Position numbers and translations under genes: made by a program. Source: Pleurocapsa sp. FMAR1 (GTDB lineage Bacteria; Cyanobacteriota; Cyanobacteriia; Cyanobacteriales; Xenococcaceae). From it: a DNA stretch of 64,000 nt. Below the pieces are notes generated by a model. It searched no databases. It saw only the letters and a list, made by a program, of their open reading frames with translations, and was not told where the DNA came from. Positions within the stretch are counted from its first letter, which is position 1; each line of letters starts with the position of its first letter. Below, in pieces: positions 34,993 through 44,417 of the stretch. Location of the stretch: contig NZ_OY762512.1 of NCBI RefSeq assembly GCF_963665995.1, forward strand, positions 620,001-684,000, in the 5' to 3' direction.

Positions 34993-35128
34993 TATTTTTA
35001 TTTACTATTTAATTTTTATGATATTCATATTTTACTTTACAAGCCAATAAGACAATGCCGATCGCTAGCTTTGCGAGCGCTAATATTGAAATATTGTTCT
35101 CTTTCTCTGATTGGCGCCGAATGCTAGT

Positions 35129-36295
35129 TTAGTAGGTTCGACCACGCCATTTTGTTGGCTTTTTCAAGGAAGATAAAAATATTCGCAACACGGCAAGGGA
35201 ATCGGCAAAAGGAGATAGCCAAAAGAAGAAAGACGAACCAGAATAGGAAGGTGCAATCGCGATCAACATTCCCCAGCGCATCAAAACTAAGAAAGTATTT
35301 ATGCTAAGTAAGGCAATGACGACGGGATAATTAATGCCTGAGCTAAGAAGATATAAGTTCAGAAATAGCATCGGTAAAGGTAAAGCCTGTACAAACAAGA
35401 GAAACAACACATCACCCCATACCTGGGCATTTGAGGCTGCGTCTTTAAGATCGAGCGATCGCCCCCATTCATTCCAGGTTTCTTTTGCGCCTTCGTACAT
35501 TTTGACCTTAATTACTTTTGAGCCATCAAAAAAGCCCACTTTATAACCCGCAGCAGCAATATTTCTAGCTAAGGTCACATCATCACAAAAAGAGCCAGCA
35601 GCAGTCGTATAGCCATCTAGTTTTGCCAAAACTGAACGACGACATAAAAAACACTGCCCATTTGCCATGACTCTACTAGAGCTAGCTGCATCTACCCCAG
35701 CCGAATCAAAGCGATACAACAAAGTCATCAGCAAGGCTGGCTGTAAAAACCATTCACCCCTGTATTGCAGCACAAATTGCGGTGCCAGAGATACCATGTC
35801 GTAGCCTTCTGCCTCAGCAGCATTAAGCAAACTAGGAATTAAACCAGGCTGAGGTTGAGTATCTGCATCTATGCCTAAAAACCATTCACTGTGGCGCGAA
35901 GTGTGTAAATAGCCTGTGTGTAAAGCCCAAGGACGACCAATCCAGCCAGGAGGCAAAGGATCGTCGGTAATTAGGCGAAATCGAGGATCTTTTTTTTCCT
36001 CTGCTTTGACTAGATCCTGAGTGCCATCTTGGGAATTGCTATCAACTACAATGATTTCTCGAAGTTCATAAGTTTGAAGAGTCAAACCTTCTAAGCAAGG
36101 AGTAATGCGTTCGGCTTCATTGAGCGTAGGCACAACAACGCTTACCTTACCTATTAAATCAGGGTTAGCCAACTGAGGTAGTAAAGGCGATCGCCTTTTG
36201 GCACCCTTGAGTAAGCGAGATAATAAAATTGCGGTAGCTACTATTTGAGATAATAAAATCCCCAAGATTAATACATATAAAAGCTCAGAATCCAC
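35129..36295 (-). CDS. cruG: Carotenoid 2'-O-glycosyltransferase CruG (GT2 family)
   Basis: 388-residue membrane-bound family-2 glycosyltransferase, GTG start. The GT-A core shows VVVPTLNEAERI, VVDSNSQDGT, the DXD-like DADTQPQPG near 145 and CDDVTLARN as the ED-like acceptor motif; hydrophobic helices lie at the N-terminus and at about 295-365. It is 19 bases downstream of cruF on the same strand. In cyanobacteria CruF (1',2'-hydratase) and CruG together make the hydroxylated, glycosylated end of myxoxanthophyll. The assignment rests on the conserved pairing plus the membrane GT2 architecture. Confidence 0.85.
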   Translation of the reverse strand: MDSELLYVLILGILLSQIVATAILLSRLLKGAKRRSPLLPQLANPDLIGKVSVVVPTLNEAERITPCLEGLTLQTYELREIIVVDSNSQDGTQDLVKAEEKKDPRFRLITDDPLPPGWIGRPWALHTGYLHTSRHSEWFLGIDADTQPQPGLIPSLLNAAEAEGYDMVSLAPQFVLQYRGEWFLQPALLMTLLYRFDSAGVDAASSSRVMANGQCFLCRRSVLAKLDGYTTAAGSFCDDVTLARNIAAAGYKVGFFDGSKVIKVKMYEGAKETWNEWGRSLDLKDAASNAQVWGDVLFLLFVQALPLPMLFLNLYLLSSGINYPVVIALLSINTFLVLMRWGMLIAIAPSYSGSSFFFWLSPFADSLAVLRIFLSSLKKPTKWRGRTY

Positions 36296-36306
36296 TCATT
36301 ACTCCG

Positions 36307-36356
36307 AAAAGTTGTTAGTTATTAGTTGCTAGTGCATTGTCGGCAGAAGCTGCCGA
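36307..36356. repeat. Short repeats and palindrome over the cruF 3' end
   Basis: Contains ttgttagttattagttgctag (quasi-heptamer repeats) and the palindrome tcggcag-aag-ctgccga (36340-36356). The last residues of CruF (SAASADNALATNN) and its stop are encoded here, so the C-terminus appears to come from repeat DNA. Confidence 0.7.
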
Positions 36357-37199
36357 GGGGTTGGTTGCTATTCCATATAAAATTATTAGAGGCAAGATAC
36401 CCAAGACAAACCCTAGTAGTACAGGTACATAAAATCCTGCTGCCAAACTCAAAACCGTAGCAAAAGTGAAGTTTGCCAAGTAAATCGCTAAGGGTAACTT
36501 TAGATCATTATTGGGCAAGGTAAAAGGTTTTACTCTCCAAAGTAAAGCAGCCACCGTCATAAAAATAATTCCTGTACCCATCCAGCCTGCAAAGTTCTGA
36601 TAGGGCATCCCAAAAAATGCTCCTGGTTGATCCCATACCCAAAAAGGAATAGGTGCTTGACTCATGGCAGGATCGAGGACAAAATCCCAGGATGTTAAGC
36701 ATAAGGCACCGCAAATAATTGCTCCCAACTGGCAGACCCAGTTTTTAATATCTAATCTGCTTAAGCCAGCTAAGGCAATAATGTAAGCACTAAAACCCAA
36801 ATAAAACCAAGATAAGGGGATGGTAAACGGCACCAAACCCGCAATTTTATAGCCTAAACCGCTAAGATAACGATATTCGCCAAAAGGAAAGCCTGTACTA
36901 GTACCTAAAAGCTCGCTTCCTAATGATAAAGCGATCGCAGGAATCATAAAGCTTAACCAATGCCACAATCCTAAAGTGCGATAAGCATAAAGAGCCACGG
37001 CAGCCGTAGCAAGCACCATATAGGCTACACCACCACCAGCCATAGACCAGCCAAAAATTGTCAGACCCCATTCAAACTCGCCTAACTTTGCCAAAAAATT
37101 AGGATTGGGCAACACTAAAATAATTCCTGCCAAACCAAAAGCCATCGCCAAAATATGACTAACTAATAAATAATTTTCGGTACTGGATACTCGTTTCAT
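36315..37199 (-). CDS. cruF: Carotenoid 1',2'-hydratase CruF
   Basis: 294-residue integral membrane protein of the carotenoid-biosynthesis (DUF422) family, with about eight hydrophobic helices. Typical family blocks are GSELLGTSTGFPFGEYRY, VPFTIPLSWFYLGFSAY, SWDFVLDPAMS and GAFFGMPYQNFAGW; the acidic residues in ELLGT and DPAMS are candidate active-site residues. It hydrates the psi end of gamma-carotene-type intermediates for myxoxanthophyll. First gene of the cruF-cruG pair. The C-terminal tail is repeat-encoded. Confidence 0.9.
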   Translation of the reverse strand: MKRVSSTENYLLVSHILAMAFGLAGIILVLPNPNFLAKLGEFEWGLTIFGWSMAGGGVAYMVLATAAVALYAYRTLGLWHWLSFMIPAIALSLGSELLGTSTGFPFGEYRYLSGLGYKIAGLVPFTIPLSWFYLGFSAYIIALAGLSRLDIKNWVCQLGAIICGALCLTSWDFVLDPAMSQAPIPFWVWDQPGAFFGMPYQNFAGWMGTGIIFMTVAALLWRVKPFTLPNNDLKLPLAIYLANFTFATVLSLAAGFYVPVLLGFVLGILPLIILYGIATNPSAASADNALATNN

Positions 37200-37334
37200 A
37201 GGTGAAAAAATTGTTTTATAAAAATAAACTTCCTCAATTAGTCTACAAATATCTAAAAAAGAATGTAGGATAACGGCGGTAAATCATGCTTAATTAACGC
37301 TAATTTTAGGTTAAGACAATTAATTAAAGTGTTG

Positions 37335-37362
37335 ATGTAGCTTTTAGCTTTTAGCTCTTAGC
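37335..37362. repeat. AGCTTTT-type short tandem repeat
   Basis: tagcttttagcttttagctcttagc: three seven-base units downstream of the 113-residue acetyltransferase gene. Intergenic STRR-like element, one of several in the window. Confidence 0.7.
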
Positions 37363-37369
37363 CGACAGG

Positions 37370-37711
37370 TTAAAAATTTAACCTAAATTCTAAACCTCGT
37401 TCATAAAAACCTAATTTTTGATATAGTTGATGGACTTGAGGACGAGATTTTCTACTAGTAGCAATTAGCTTATAACAATTCTGTTCTTTGGCGACCTTAA
37501 CTGCTTGTTCAATTACTTGCGTCCCTAAACCTCTGCCTCGATGATTTTCAGCAACATAAACATCTTCGAGTAAACCAAAAGGCTCTTCGTGCAAATCATT
37601 GTGCATGATGTATAGATAAGCTCTTGCTATTTCATTTTCTTCTTCGACAAAAAATTTAATTCCTTTGGCGTTGACAGTTTTTGATTTAATTTTCATGTTA
37701 GCGATCGCCAT
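37370..37711 (-). CDS. Small GNAT-family N-acetyltransferase
   Basis: 113 residues, a compact GNAT protein. Motif A reads VYVAENHRGRGLGTQVIEQAV (split about residues 51-71), with the pyrophosphate-binding RGRGLG; the C-terminus HQLYQKLGFYERGLEFRL is the expected beta6/beta7. The N-terminal ~15 residues are variable and Met6 is an alternative start. Substrate unknown. Stands alone between cruF and pepP. Confidence 0.88.
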   Translation of the reverse strand: MAIANMKIKSKTVNAKGIKFFVEEENEIARAYLYIMHNDLHEEPFGLLEDVYVAENHRGRGLGTQVIEQAVKVAKEQNCYKLIATSRKSRPQVHQLYQKLGFYERGLEFRLNF

Positions 37712-37958
37712 AAAAGCTCAATTTTACTTTAGATGCCATGTTGACCAACGCTCAGAACAAAATTTATTATTTTTGTCTAAAGCATAACAACCAATAAAAG
37801 ATTAGCGATCGCACTTTAAACAAAAATCGGCGTTAGTAAATCCTCTGCTGAAATTTGCATTTAATTAGCTACAAACGTATGACACCACAGATATTTGTTC
37901 TATTGCATAATAAACTATATAAATCTTTCTACATAGAGTGCTAGGGAATTAAAACAGA

Positions 37959-39275
37959 ATGGGGATTGAGCAACAAGAATACCGCCAACGTCAGCAAGAA
38001 TTAATGTCAAAGATTGGCAACGGTACGGCAATTTTCCGTAGTGCGCGATTGGCTACTATGCACAACGATGTTGAATATACCTACCGCCAGGAAAGCAGCT
38101 TTTATTATTTAACTGGATTTAATGAACCAGAAGCGGTGGCGGTGTTCGCGCCTCATCATGAAGAACATCAGTATATTCTCTTTGTGCAGCCTAAAGACCC
38201 AGAGAAAGAAACTTGGACGGGCTATCGTTGTGGTGTAGACGCAGCCAAAGAGATATATGGTGCGGACGAAGCTTATCCTATTGCTGAATTAGATGAAAAA
38301 CTACCTCAATACTTAGTTAATGCCGATCGCATTTATTATCATTTAGGTAGTGAAGAAAGTTTTAATAACACTATCATCTCTCACTGGCAGAGACTAATGC
38401 GAGGCTACCAAAAACGTGGCAAAGCTCCCCTAGCACTTGAAGATACTCGACCTCTCACCTTTGCGATGCGCTCAGTCAAAAGCCCTGGAGAAATTGCCAT
38501 GATGCGTCAGGCAACCAAAATATCCGCCATGGCTCATAATCGCGCCCGTGAATTTGCTCAACCAGGGCTTTATGAATACCAAGTACAGGCAGAAATAGAG
38601 CATATATTTCGCAAGGAAGGAGGAATTGGTATTGCCTATCCTTCGATTGTGGCATCAGGTGAAAATGCCTGTATTTTGCACTATATAGAAAATGAACGCC
38701 AGATGCAGGACAATGAACTGCTGCTAATAGATGCTGGCTGTTCCTATGGCTATTACAATGGCGATATTACCCGTACTTTTCCAGTCGGGGGCAAATTTAC
38801 CCCAGAACAAAAAGCCCTGTATGAAATTGTTTTAGAGGCGCAGCTAAAGGCGATCGCTGAAGTTCAGCCAGGTAAGCCTTATAATGAGTTTCACGACATG
38901 GCTGTCTGCGTAATTGTTCAAGGTTTGTTGGATTTGGGGTTACTTCAAGGCGACCTAGAAGAAATTATCAAAGAAGAGAAGTACAAACCTTTTTATATGC
39001 ACCGAACAGGACATTGGCTAGGTTTAGATGTCCACGATGCAGGAACATATAGGCATAACGAGGATTGGCAAAATCTTACTCCTGGACATATAGTCACAGT
39101 TGAACCAGGAATTTATGTTTCTCCCCATATCAAACCTGCCGAAGGACAGCCAGAAATCCCCGACAAGTGGAAAGGTATTGGCATCAGGATTGAAGACGAT
39201 TTACTCGTAACTATCGATGGACACGATGTTTTAACTTCAGATGTACCTAAATCTGTTGCGGAAATGGAAAGATAA
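37959..39275 (+). CDS. pepP: Xaa-Pro aminopeptidase
   Basis: 438-residue cytosolic metalloaminopeptidase (M24B) that removes the residue before proline. The N-terminal AMP_N domain (about 1-130) contains SSFYYLTGFNEPEAV. The catalytic pita-bread domain holds the five metal ligands: Asp in LLIDAGCSY, Asp in NGDITRTFPV, His in HRTGHWLGLDVHD, Glu in VTVEPGIY and Glu in IRIEDDLLVT. Length and order match PepP of cyanobacteria. Preceded by a ~250-base intergenic region with no gene. Confidence 0.95.
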   Translation: MGIEQQEYRQRQQELMSKIGNGTAIFRSARLATMHNDVEYTYRQESSFYYLTGFNEPEAVAVFAPHHEEHQYILFVQPKDPEKETWTGYRCGVDAAKEIYGADEAYPIAELDEKLPQYLVNADRIYYHLGSEESFNNTIISHWQRLMRGYQKRGKAPLALEDTRPLTFAMRSVKSPGEIAMMRQATKISAMAHNRAREFAQPGLYEYQVQAEIEHIFRKEGGIGIAYPSIVASGENACILHYIENERQMQDNELLLIDAGCSYGYYNGDITRTFPVGGKFTPEQKALYEIVLEAQLKAIAEVQPGKPYNEFHDMAVCVIVQGLLDLGLLQGDLEEIIKEEKYKPFYMHRTGHWLGLDVHDAGTYRHNEDWQNLTPGHIVTVEPGIYVSPHIKPAEGQPEIPDKWKGIGIRIEDDLLVTIDGHDVLTSDVPKSVAEMER

Positions 39276-39290
39276 TTACTGATTACTACT

Positions 39291-39317
39291 GTACGGGCAA
39301 ACAGCCCTTCGCCCCTA
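39291..39317. repeat. REP-like palindromic element (GGGCAAA/TTCGCCC)
   Basis: gtacgggcaaacagcccttcgcccc between pepP and the PhyH gene is a variant of the palindrome found at 12925-12950 inside the polyketide synthase. The stem is imperfect. Confidence 0.6.
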
Positions 39318-39341
39318 GCAAATTACAAATTACTAACTAAA

Positions 39342-40100
39342 GTGAATTTAACTAAATTAACTGAGGAAATCATTCAAGGGAAAGGGTATATTATCCTACC
39401 TGATTTGCTAAGTCTTAAAGAAACAACAGAAGCAAGAAATTTAATTCTTGAACTTGCTCAACAGGAAAAACAGGAAAACAAACTGGTTGTTCAGGGTAAA
39501 AAAGAAAGACTGTATGGCTTGATTTATAAAGGAGAGTTTTTCACTAAATTAGTCCAAGACAAGTTAATCCTGGCAGTTATTGAAGCAATTCTTGGGGAAG
39601 ATATTGTCTTAGGCGGTTTCTCGGCGCATATTCTGAAGCCTGGGGCAGAAAGAATGGGCATTCATGTCGATTATCCATACTGGGCAATGACTTCTCCTTT
39701 TCCTAGCCAACCAATTTTAGAGATTCAAGTTATTTGGCTAATGGAAGATTTTACTGCGGATAATGGCGCACCTTTGTTTGCTGCGGGAACACAAAACCTA
39801 GCCACCAAGCCAAATAAAATACAGTTTGAAAAAACGGCAGAAAAAATTACGGGAACAGCAGGAACAGCCATTATTTCCCATGGTCTATGTTGGCATGATA
39901 CTTCGGTTAACAAAAGCGATCGCCCTAGAGTATCTTTACTGGGTAACTATACACCCCAATATGTTCATCCTTTAGAAAATAGTCTATTTGATTATCAACC
40001 AGAAACAATCGCCAATTCTAGCCCCAAGCTAAAAAAGCTATTGAGACACACCTGGATTTCTAAAAACCAGCCTATGTATGGCATGAGTTTTGTTAAATAG
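39342..40100 (+). CDS. Phytanoyl-CoA dioxygenase (PhyH) family oxygenase
   Basis: 252 residues, GTG start. A non-haem Fe(II)/2-oxoglutarate oxygenase fold: the facial triad is His-x-Asp in GIHVDYPYW (about residue 107-109) and a distal His in SHGLCWHDTS, followed by RPRVSLLGNY with the 2-oxoglutarate-binding Arg. The WLMEDFTADNGAPLFAAGT block is typical of PhyH hydroxylases acting on small secondary metabolites or lipids. Substrate unknown; no pathway partners adjacent. The following 500 bases contain only a gene remnant. Confidence 0.82.
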   Translation: MNLTKLTEEIIQGKGYIILPDLLSLKETTEARNLILELAQQEKQENKLVVQGKKERLYGLIYKGEFFTKLVQDKLILAVIEAILGEDIVLGGFSAHILKPGAERMGIHVDYPYWAMTSPFPSQPILEIQVIWLMEDFTADNGAPLFAAGTQNLATKPNKIQFEKTAEKITGTAGTAIISHGLCWHDTSVNKSDRPRVSLLGNYTPQYVHPLENSLFDYQPETIANSSPKLKKLLRHTWISKNQPMYGMSFVK

Positions 40101-40116
40101 TAAATGTTGTAGGTCA

Positions 40117-40470
40117 TCACTGTCTTGAACGGGCTGCTTGAATTTTGTCATCGGCACAATTGAGTTGAGCGATCGCGCGATCGCGTTGGACTAAATCTAG
40201 TTCCTCTCGCGCTAATGCTCCTTGTTCTACCAAAATTGACGACGGCGATATTGCTCGTTTTGTAGTTTTACATCGGCAGCAGCAGTAGCTCGTGACTGTA
40301 CCGATTGTAGTTTTGCTTGGGCGTTAGCTCTTGCAGTCTGGGCAGAATTAAAGGCTGCTTAACTGTCCCGTTTGAATATTTGGTCTTAGCTGAATTAATG
40401 GTTCTCCTGCTTGCACTTTATCCCCTTCTGTGGCATAAATCTGACTAACTCTACTGAAAATTAAACATAA
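40117..40470 (-). pseudogene. Remnant of an HlyD-family membrane fusion protein
   Basis: Three minus-strand frames in turn read RVSQIYATEGDKVQAGEPL, then NSAQTARANAQAKLQSVQS and ATAAADVKLQNEQYRRR, then LVEQGALAREELDLVQRDR ending at 40117. This is the lipoyl-like domain and coiled-coil hairpin of a HlyD/DevB-type periplasmic adaptor of an efflux pump. At least two frameshifts and loss of both ends make it non-functional. No adjacent ABC or RND partner remains. Confidence 0.7.
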
Positions 40471-40610
40471 GTTGCTAAATGATTAGTCATTTGTTTCAAC
40501 TGAAAAGCAAAAAGAAAGATATAAGAACTCAAAAACTGGAATTTATTTTTATCAAATATTATACATTATTATTTATTGGAACTATTTAATATACCTATTT
40601 ATTCAGCATT

Positions 40611-41252
40611 TTAAGCTTTAGTCAAAATAAATAAGCTACCATCTCCACCACGACCAATTCTCATTGTTTCATCAATATAGGTAATATCTAAACTGGGAAT
40701 TCTGCCTTGAGGATTTCGAGCTTCTAAAACTTTGAGCGGATCGAGTATCTTTGTCTTAATTCCTAATATTTTAGTAATGGCAATAAAGCGTTGTCTAAAA
40801 TTTACGTTAATTTTTTGATTGGGAAGCCGATCTTCCTCTGTTAATGCTGGTTCAAACGTGGCTGTTATCCTGACATATCCTGATAACAAACCCGTCTTGT
40901 GTTTTACCCAAGCTCTATTTTCAAAGGATGCAGTTTTAATGTCGATTATTTGGTATATTTTACCAACCAAAAAACCGAAGGGTAAACGTCTTAAAGAGCG
41001 AATTTCTCTGGCGGTTGAATATTCTAATAGCCAAGCACCGTCAAGTAGCTGACTACCATAAGTCAGAGGACGAGGAAAAGGAGTAAGGTTTTCTAGATTA
41101 ACCGTTAATGCTTCTATCTTTTGAACCTTTTTTTGGCTAATTTCTAAATCTGTAATTGGTGAATCATTAAAGGCTTGAAGATTGTTTTGTAGTTCCTTAA
41201 TTTCTGCAAGTAAATTCTGTTTGACTTCCAGTCTATTTTGTACTTTTGGCAT
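40611..41252 (-). CDS. PAP/fibrillin family protein
   Basis: 213 residues from ATG 41252 (an upstream in-frame start adds 12 residues). Plastid-lipid-associated protein / fibrillin family, beta-barrel lipocalin-like proteins bound to thylakoids and lipid droplets in plants and cyanobacteria. Signatures are LDGAWLLEYSTAREI, the central strands IYQIIDIKTASFENRAWV and the C-terminal YIDETMRIGRGGDGSLFIL. A helical N-terminus (about 1-45) with Leu/Lys heptads precedes the barrel. Role in stress protection or lipid binding is family knowledge. Confidence 0.85.
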   Translation of the reverse strand: MPKVQNRLEVKQNLLAEIKELQNNLQAFNDSPITDLEISQKKVQKIEALTVNLENLTPFPRPLTYGSQLLDGAWLLEYSTAREIRSLRRLPFGFLVGKIYQIIDIKTASFENRAWVKHKTGLLSGYVRITATFEPALTEEDRLPNQKINVNFRQRFIAITKILGIKTKILDPLKVLEARNPQGRIPSLDITYIDETMRIGRGGDGSLFILTKA

Positions 41253-41288
41253 TTGAAATCTGGTGTAGGTAAATAAATTGAATATCAT

Positions 41289-41861
41289 TAATCAGAATAT
41301 TGCTAACAAAACTAACTATATGAAAATGTTTTAATCATGTTTCGTAATTGAATTGTCTTTTTCAAAATACTGACTTCTCCTTCCCTTTGTCAACTCTCCG
41401 AGTCTTTTGTTTTCAACGTTTCTAAACTTTTCCAGTAAGGCAATAATTGTCAGCAGAAACTTAGTAACTTTCGCAGGAGATAAATTATAAGCTGGCAGGT
41501 TAAACTCTCCTGCAAAATTGCTAGACTTCATATATCTTTACTAAATAAAAACCAAGGAGTATTTCATTAATATTACCTTAACCTATGGATAACTTTAGTA
41601 TCAAAAAATCAAGCTGATTGGTTATTGAGAGCTAAAGCTGTTCAAGTCTATATTGCATCTAAAAAAATGCCAAGGCAACTACATTTAAAGCAATAGCATT
41701 GCCAACGTGAAGAGTTTAAGGCAAATATAAAAGTGTTATTAATTATTTTAGGTTTTGGCTTTTTAATTATTTGATTTCTGGCTAAACTAGTTTACCTATT
41801 GTTAACTAACTATTACCCAACGCTCACAGATTACTTCGTCCGTTTAGAAGTAATCTGTGGC
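41289..41861. other. 573-base interval without a supported gene
   Basis: Holds one 66-codon minus-strand frame (41331-41531, starting MKSSNFAGEFNLP) with a plausible helical stretch but no recognisable family and no good ribosome binding site; I rate it about 0.2 as a gene. The part 41580-41700 contains a short open piece (plus strand, TLVSKNQADWLLRAKAVQVY) that may be a gene fragment. Nothing else seen. Confidence 0.5.
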
Positions 41862-43103
41862 TTAAGTTCTGTTGGGAGCTTCTCGTAAAGCTCTGGCTAC
41901 TGCATTCCAGGCGGGTTTTCGTAAATAGCCTCGATCTAACAATAATGGACGAACATCCGCATCATCTTTTCTAGGAGCAAAGCCACTTAGCCAAGTATAG
42001 CGATCGCTCAGGCCCCAACTAACAATTGTGGTGACGGCAGGTTCATCTAGAACAACAGAAAGATACTGATAATATGCCTCTGCTACTAAGCGATCGCGAG
42101 TTGCCATATCTTTGGGGAGTTTAGCATCCCTGACATCCAATTCAGAAATGATAATTTGTAATCCCATACTGGCAACATCACTGAGAAATTTCCTAAACTT
42201 CTGACCATCAAATTCTTGGTTTCTACTCCCATCTAAATGGCTTTGAATACCCAAAGCGTGAACAGGTGTTCCCTTTGCTTTTAATCGTTCTAACAATTTC
42301 AAAACGGCTATTCGGCGTTTTCCGTCCCAACTGCTGTTGTAGGGATTGCTGTAGGTTAAACCATTATCGTTATAAACTAAGATCGCTTTAGGGTCAGCTT
42401 GAGCAGCAATATGAAAAGCACGTTCAATATAGTCTGGTCCCAAAAAATTAAGCCAGGCTGGACATTTTTCACCTCTAATACCACTTTTGGTAGTGTCTTT
42501 TAAATTATCGCTTCTGCCATCATCAACGTTAATTGCTTCATTAATTACATCCCAAGAATGTATTCTGCCTGCATGACGTTTGGCTAAAGTAGCAACGTGA
42601 TTAGTAAAGATTTTATCGATTTCGGCACTAGTAGTATCAGCAGCCTTAAATTTCTCTACTAGCCAAGGCGAATTAAATTCATTCCAAATTAAAGGATGCG
42701 CGCGAAAAATCAGATTATTTTGAGTTGCAAAGTTAAAGAAAGCGTCAGTTTGTTGAAAATTATAATTGTTGTAGCCGAAAGGACCAACGGTAACTCCAAA
42801 AAAGCCACCTACTACCATGGCATATTCTCGACAAAAATTTTCTTTAAACTTTATATCGTGAGGCAATTCATCATAAGCCCTTTGAGTATATCCGCCATAA
42901 ATTATGCCTTTAGATGCTGCTATTTGACGCAGAGTTTCTCCTCTAACACTTTTATTTTGTTTAGTTAATTTACTCAAATATAAATTAAATTCTGGCTCTT
43001 GGGCTTGAGAATCTTGCTGTTGACAAGTTAAACTTGTCGCACCAAATCCACCAAAAGCTAATAATAATGAACGTCTACCGTATTTAAATAATTTTCTGGT
43101 CAT
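41862..43103 (-). CDS. Exported GH10 glycosidase (endo-1,4-beta-xylanase family) in the EPS operon
   Basis: 413 residues. The N-terminus GRRSLLLAFGGFGATSLTC has a twin-arginine pair, a hydrophobic stretch and a possible lipobox-like Cys, so the protein is exported. The catalytic domain is GH10: acid/base Glu189 in DVINEAIN and nucleophile Glu321 in IISELDVRD, with HPLIWNEF, HVATLAKRHAGRIHSWD and the C-terminal VSWGLSDRYTWL. Both catalytic glutamates are intact. It begins 30 bases after the Wzx gene in the same direction, forming a wzy-wzx-GH10 unit. It may trim or release the polysaccharide made by this locus; xylan as substrate is only the family default. Confidence 0.9.
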   Translation of the reverse strand: MTRKLFKYGRRSLLLAFGGFGATSLTCQQQDSQAQEPEFNLYLSKLTKQNKSVRGETLRQIAASKGIIYGGYTQRAYDELPHDIKFKENFCREYAMVVGGFFGVTVGPFGYNNYNFQQTDAFFNFATQNNLIFRAHPLIWNEFNSPWLVEKFKAADTTSAEIDKIFTNHVATLAKRHAGRIHSWDVINEAINVDDGRSDNLKDTTKSGIRGEKCPAWLNFLGPDYIERAFHIAAQADPKAILVYNDNGLTYSNPYNSSWDGKRRIAVLKLLERLKAKGTPVHALGIQSHLDGSRNQEFDGQKFRKFLSDVASMGLQIIISELDVRDAKLPKDMATRDRLVAEAYYQYLSVVLDEPAVTTIVSWGLSDRYTWLSGFAPRKDDADVRPLLLDRGYLRKPAWNAVARALREAPNRT

Positions 43104-43133
43104 AGAACTATATTCTTTGACTATATTAGTTTG

Positions 43134-44414
43134 CTAAATATTTGATGCCGATTGTTTAGAATATCGATAAACAAAACCCCAGAGAAAAACCATTAATAAA
43201 AATTCAGAAGCAATTGTTGCCCAAATAGCACCAAGCCAACCATACTTAGGAATAAGCCAGAAATTTAATAAGCCATTGATAATAGCTACTAATACTTGAG
43301 CAGTAGTTCGAGAGCTTTGATAATTTGCTCCTGTTAAAGTATCTGCTGCAAAAAAGTGCATTGTTCGCAAAAAAATTGTTGGCGAAAGCCAGATTAAAGC
43401 ACGAGCAGAAGCCTGATATTGGGAGCCTAATATAATCGGTAATAGAGGTGCAAGGACGACTAGACCTACAACTGCTAATAAGGAATACGCAAGAGAAAGA
43501 GGTAGGAGCTTCTTACATAGTTCAAAACTCCCTTTAATTCCTGAAGCGCCGTGTTGAAAGAATTTTCTAAACGAAGCTAAGGCAACTGATTGAATTGGAG
43601 TCAAGGCAACATTTAGTATATGATATGCTGCCCCATATATTCCAGTCGCTTCTAAGGTAGATAACTTAGCCAGCATCGATTTATCTAAATCATTATAAAT
43701 ATTTTGGGCAGATACGCTGACGGCAAATGCAAAACCAAGTCGCAACTCTTGTTTTACTCTAGATAAGTTGAATTTGGGATAGCCAACTAGCTTAATAACC
43801 AGATAGATAGATGCTGCTCCAGAAACAAACGTAGCAACGCAATAGAGTATGCACCATGTAAGTATACTGGGCTGGTCAAAAAAAGCAATGAATACTAGCA
43901 CTGCGACAAACCTGTTTAATGACATCAAGACAATAGTTTTAGCTGTGTAATTTAAGAGTCCCACAGCCATAAAAGCATCCCTGGCAATATCATTAAACTT
44001 TAAAAAGGTTAGATTAGCTAAAGTCACAAAAAATACCGAATATATTGAAATATTTGGTATAGAAAAAAAATTATAAGCTATTAATATTAAAGCTGTAAAT
44101 ATTGAGCTAAATAAAAGGGTTTTGAGAATTGTAGCTCCAAAATACTCTCTAAATAGACTGCGATCGCGTGCAACATTTTGGATGAATACTTCTCCACTAC
44201 CCCAGCCTGCAAAAGGAATAAAAATAGATACTATTGCCACTATGCCTACATATGCCCCGTATTTTTCTGGGGCGAAAGTACGAGCTAAAATAACGAAGTA
44301 GAAACCTTGAATAACTAATCTTAAAATAAAAGATTGAAATATTGTCCAAGTATTCTTGAATAGTTTATTTTGTAATAAATTGCTAAGTATTAAACTAAAC
44401 TTTTCTTTAAACAT
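43134..44414 (-). CDS. wzx: Polysaccharide flippase, Wzx/MATE-like
   Basis: 426 residues with about 12 hydrophobic helices, the oligosaccharidyl-lipid flippase (MOP superfamily, Polysacc_synt) that moves undecaprenyl-linked repeat units across the plasma membrane. Family cues are the N-terminal FARTFAPEKYGAYVG, SAQNIYNDLDKSMLAKLS and the C-terminal NFWLIPKYGWLGAIWATI. It starts three bases after the Wzy stop, so translation is coupled. Part of the exopolysaccharide locus. Confidence 0.88.
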   Translation of the reverse strand: MFKEKFSLILSNLLQNKLFKNTWTIFQSFILRLVIQGFYFVILARTFAPEKYGAYVGIVAIVSIFIPFAGWGSGEVFIQNVARDRSLFREYFGATILKTLLFSSIFTALILIAYNFFSIPNISIYSVFFVTLANLTFLKFNDIARDAFMAVGLLNYTAKTIVLMSLNRFVAVLVFIAFFDQPSILTWCILYCVATFVSGAASIYLVIKLVGYPKFNLSRVKQELRLGFAFAVSVSAQNIYNDLDKSMLAKLSTLEATGIYGAAYHILNVALTPIQSVALASFRKFFQHGASGIKGSFELCKKLLPLSLAYSLLAVVGLVVLAPLLPIILGSQYQASARALIWLSPTIFLRTMHFFAADTLTGANYQSSRTTAQVLVAIINGLLNFWLIPKYGWLGAIWATIASEFLLMVFLWGFVYRYSKQSASNI

Positions 44415-44417
44415 AAA

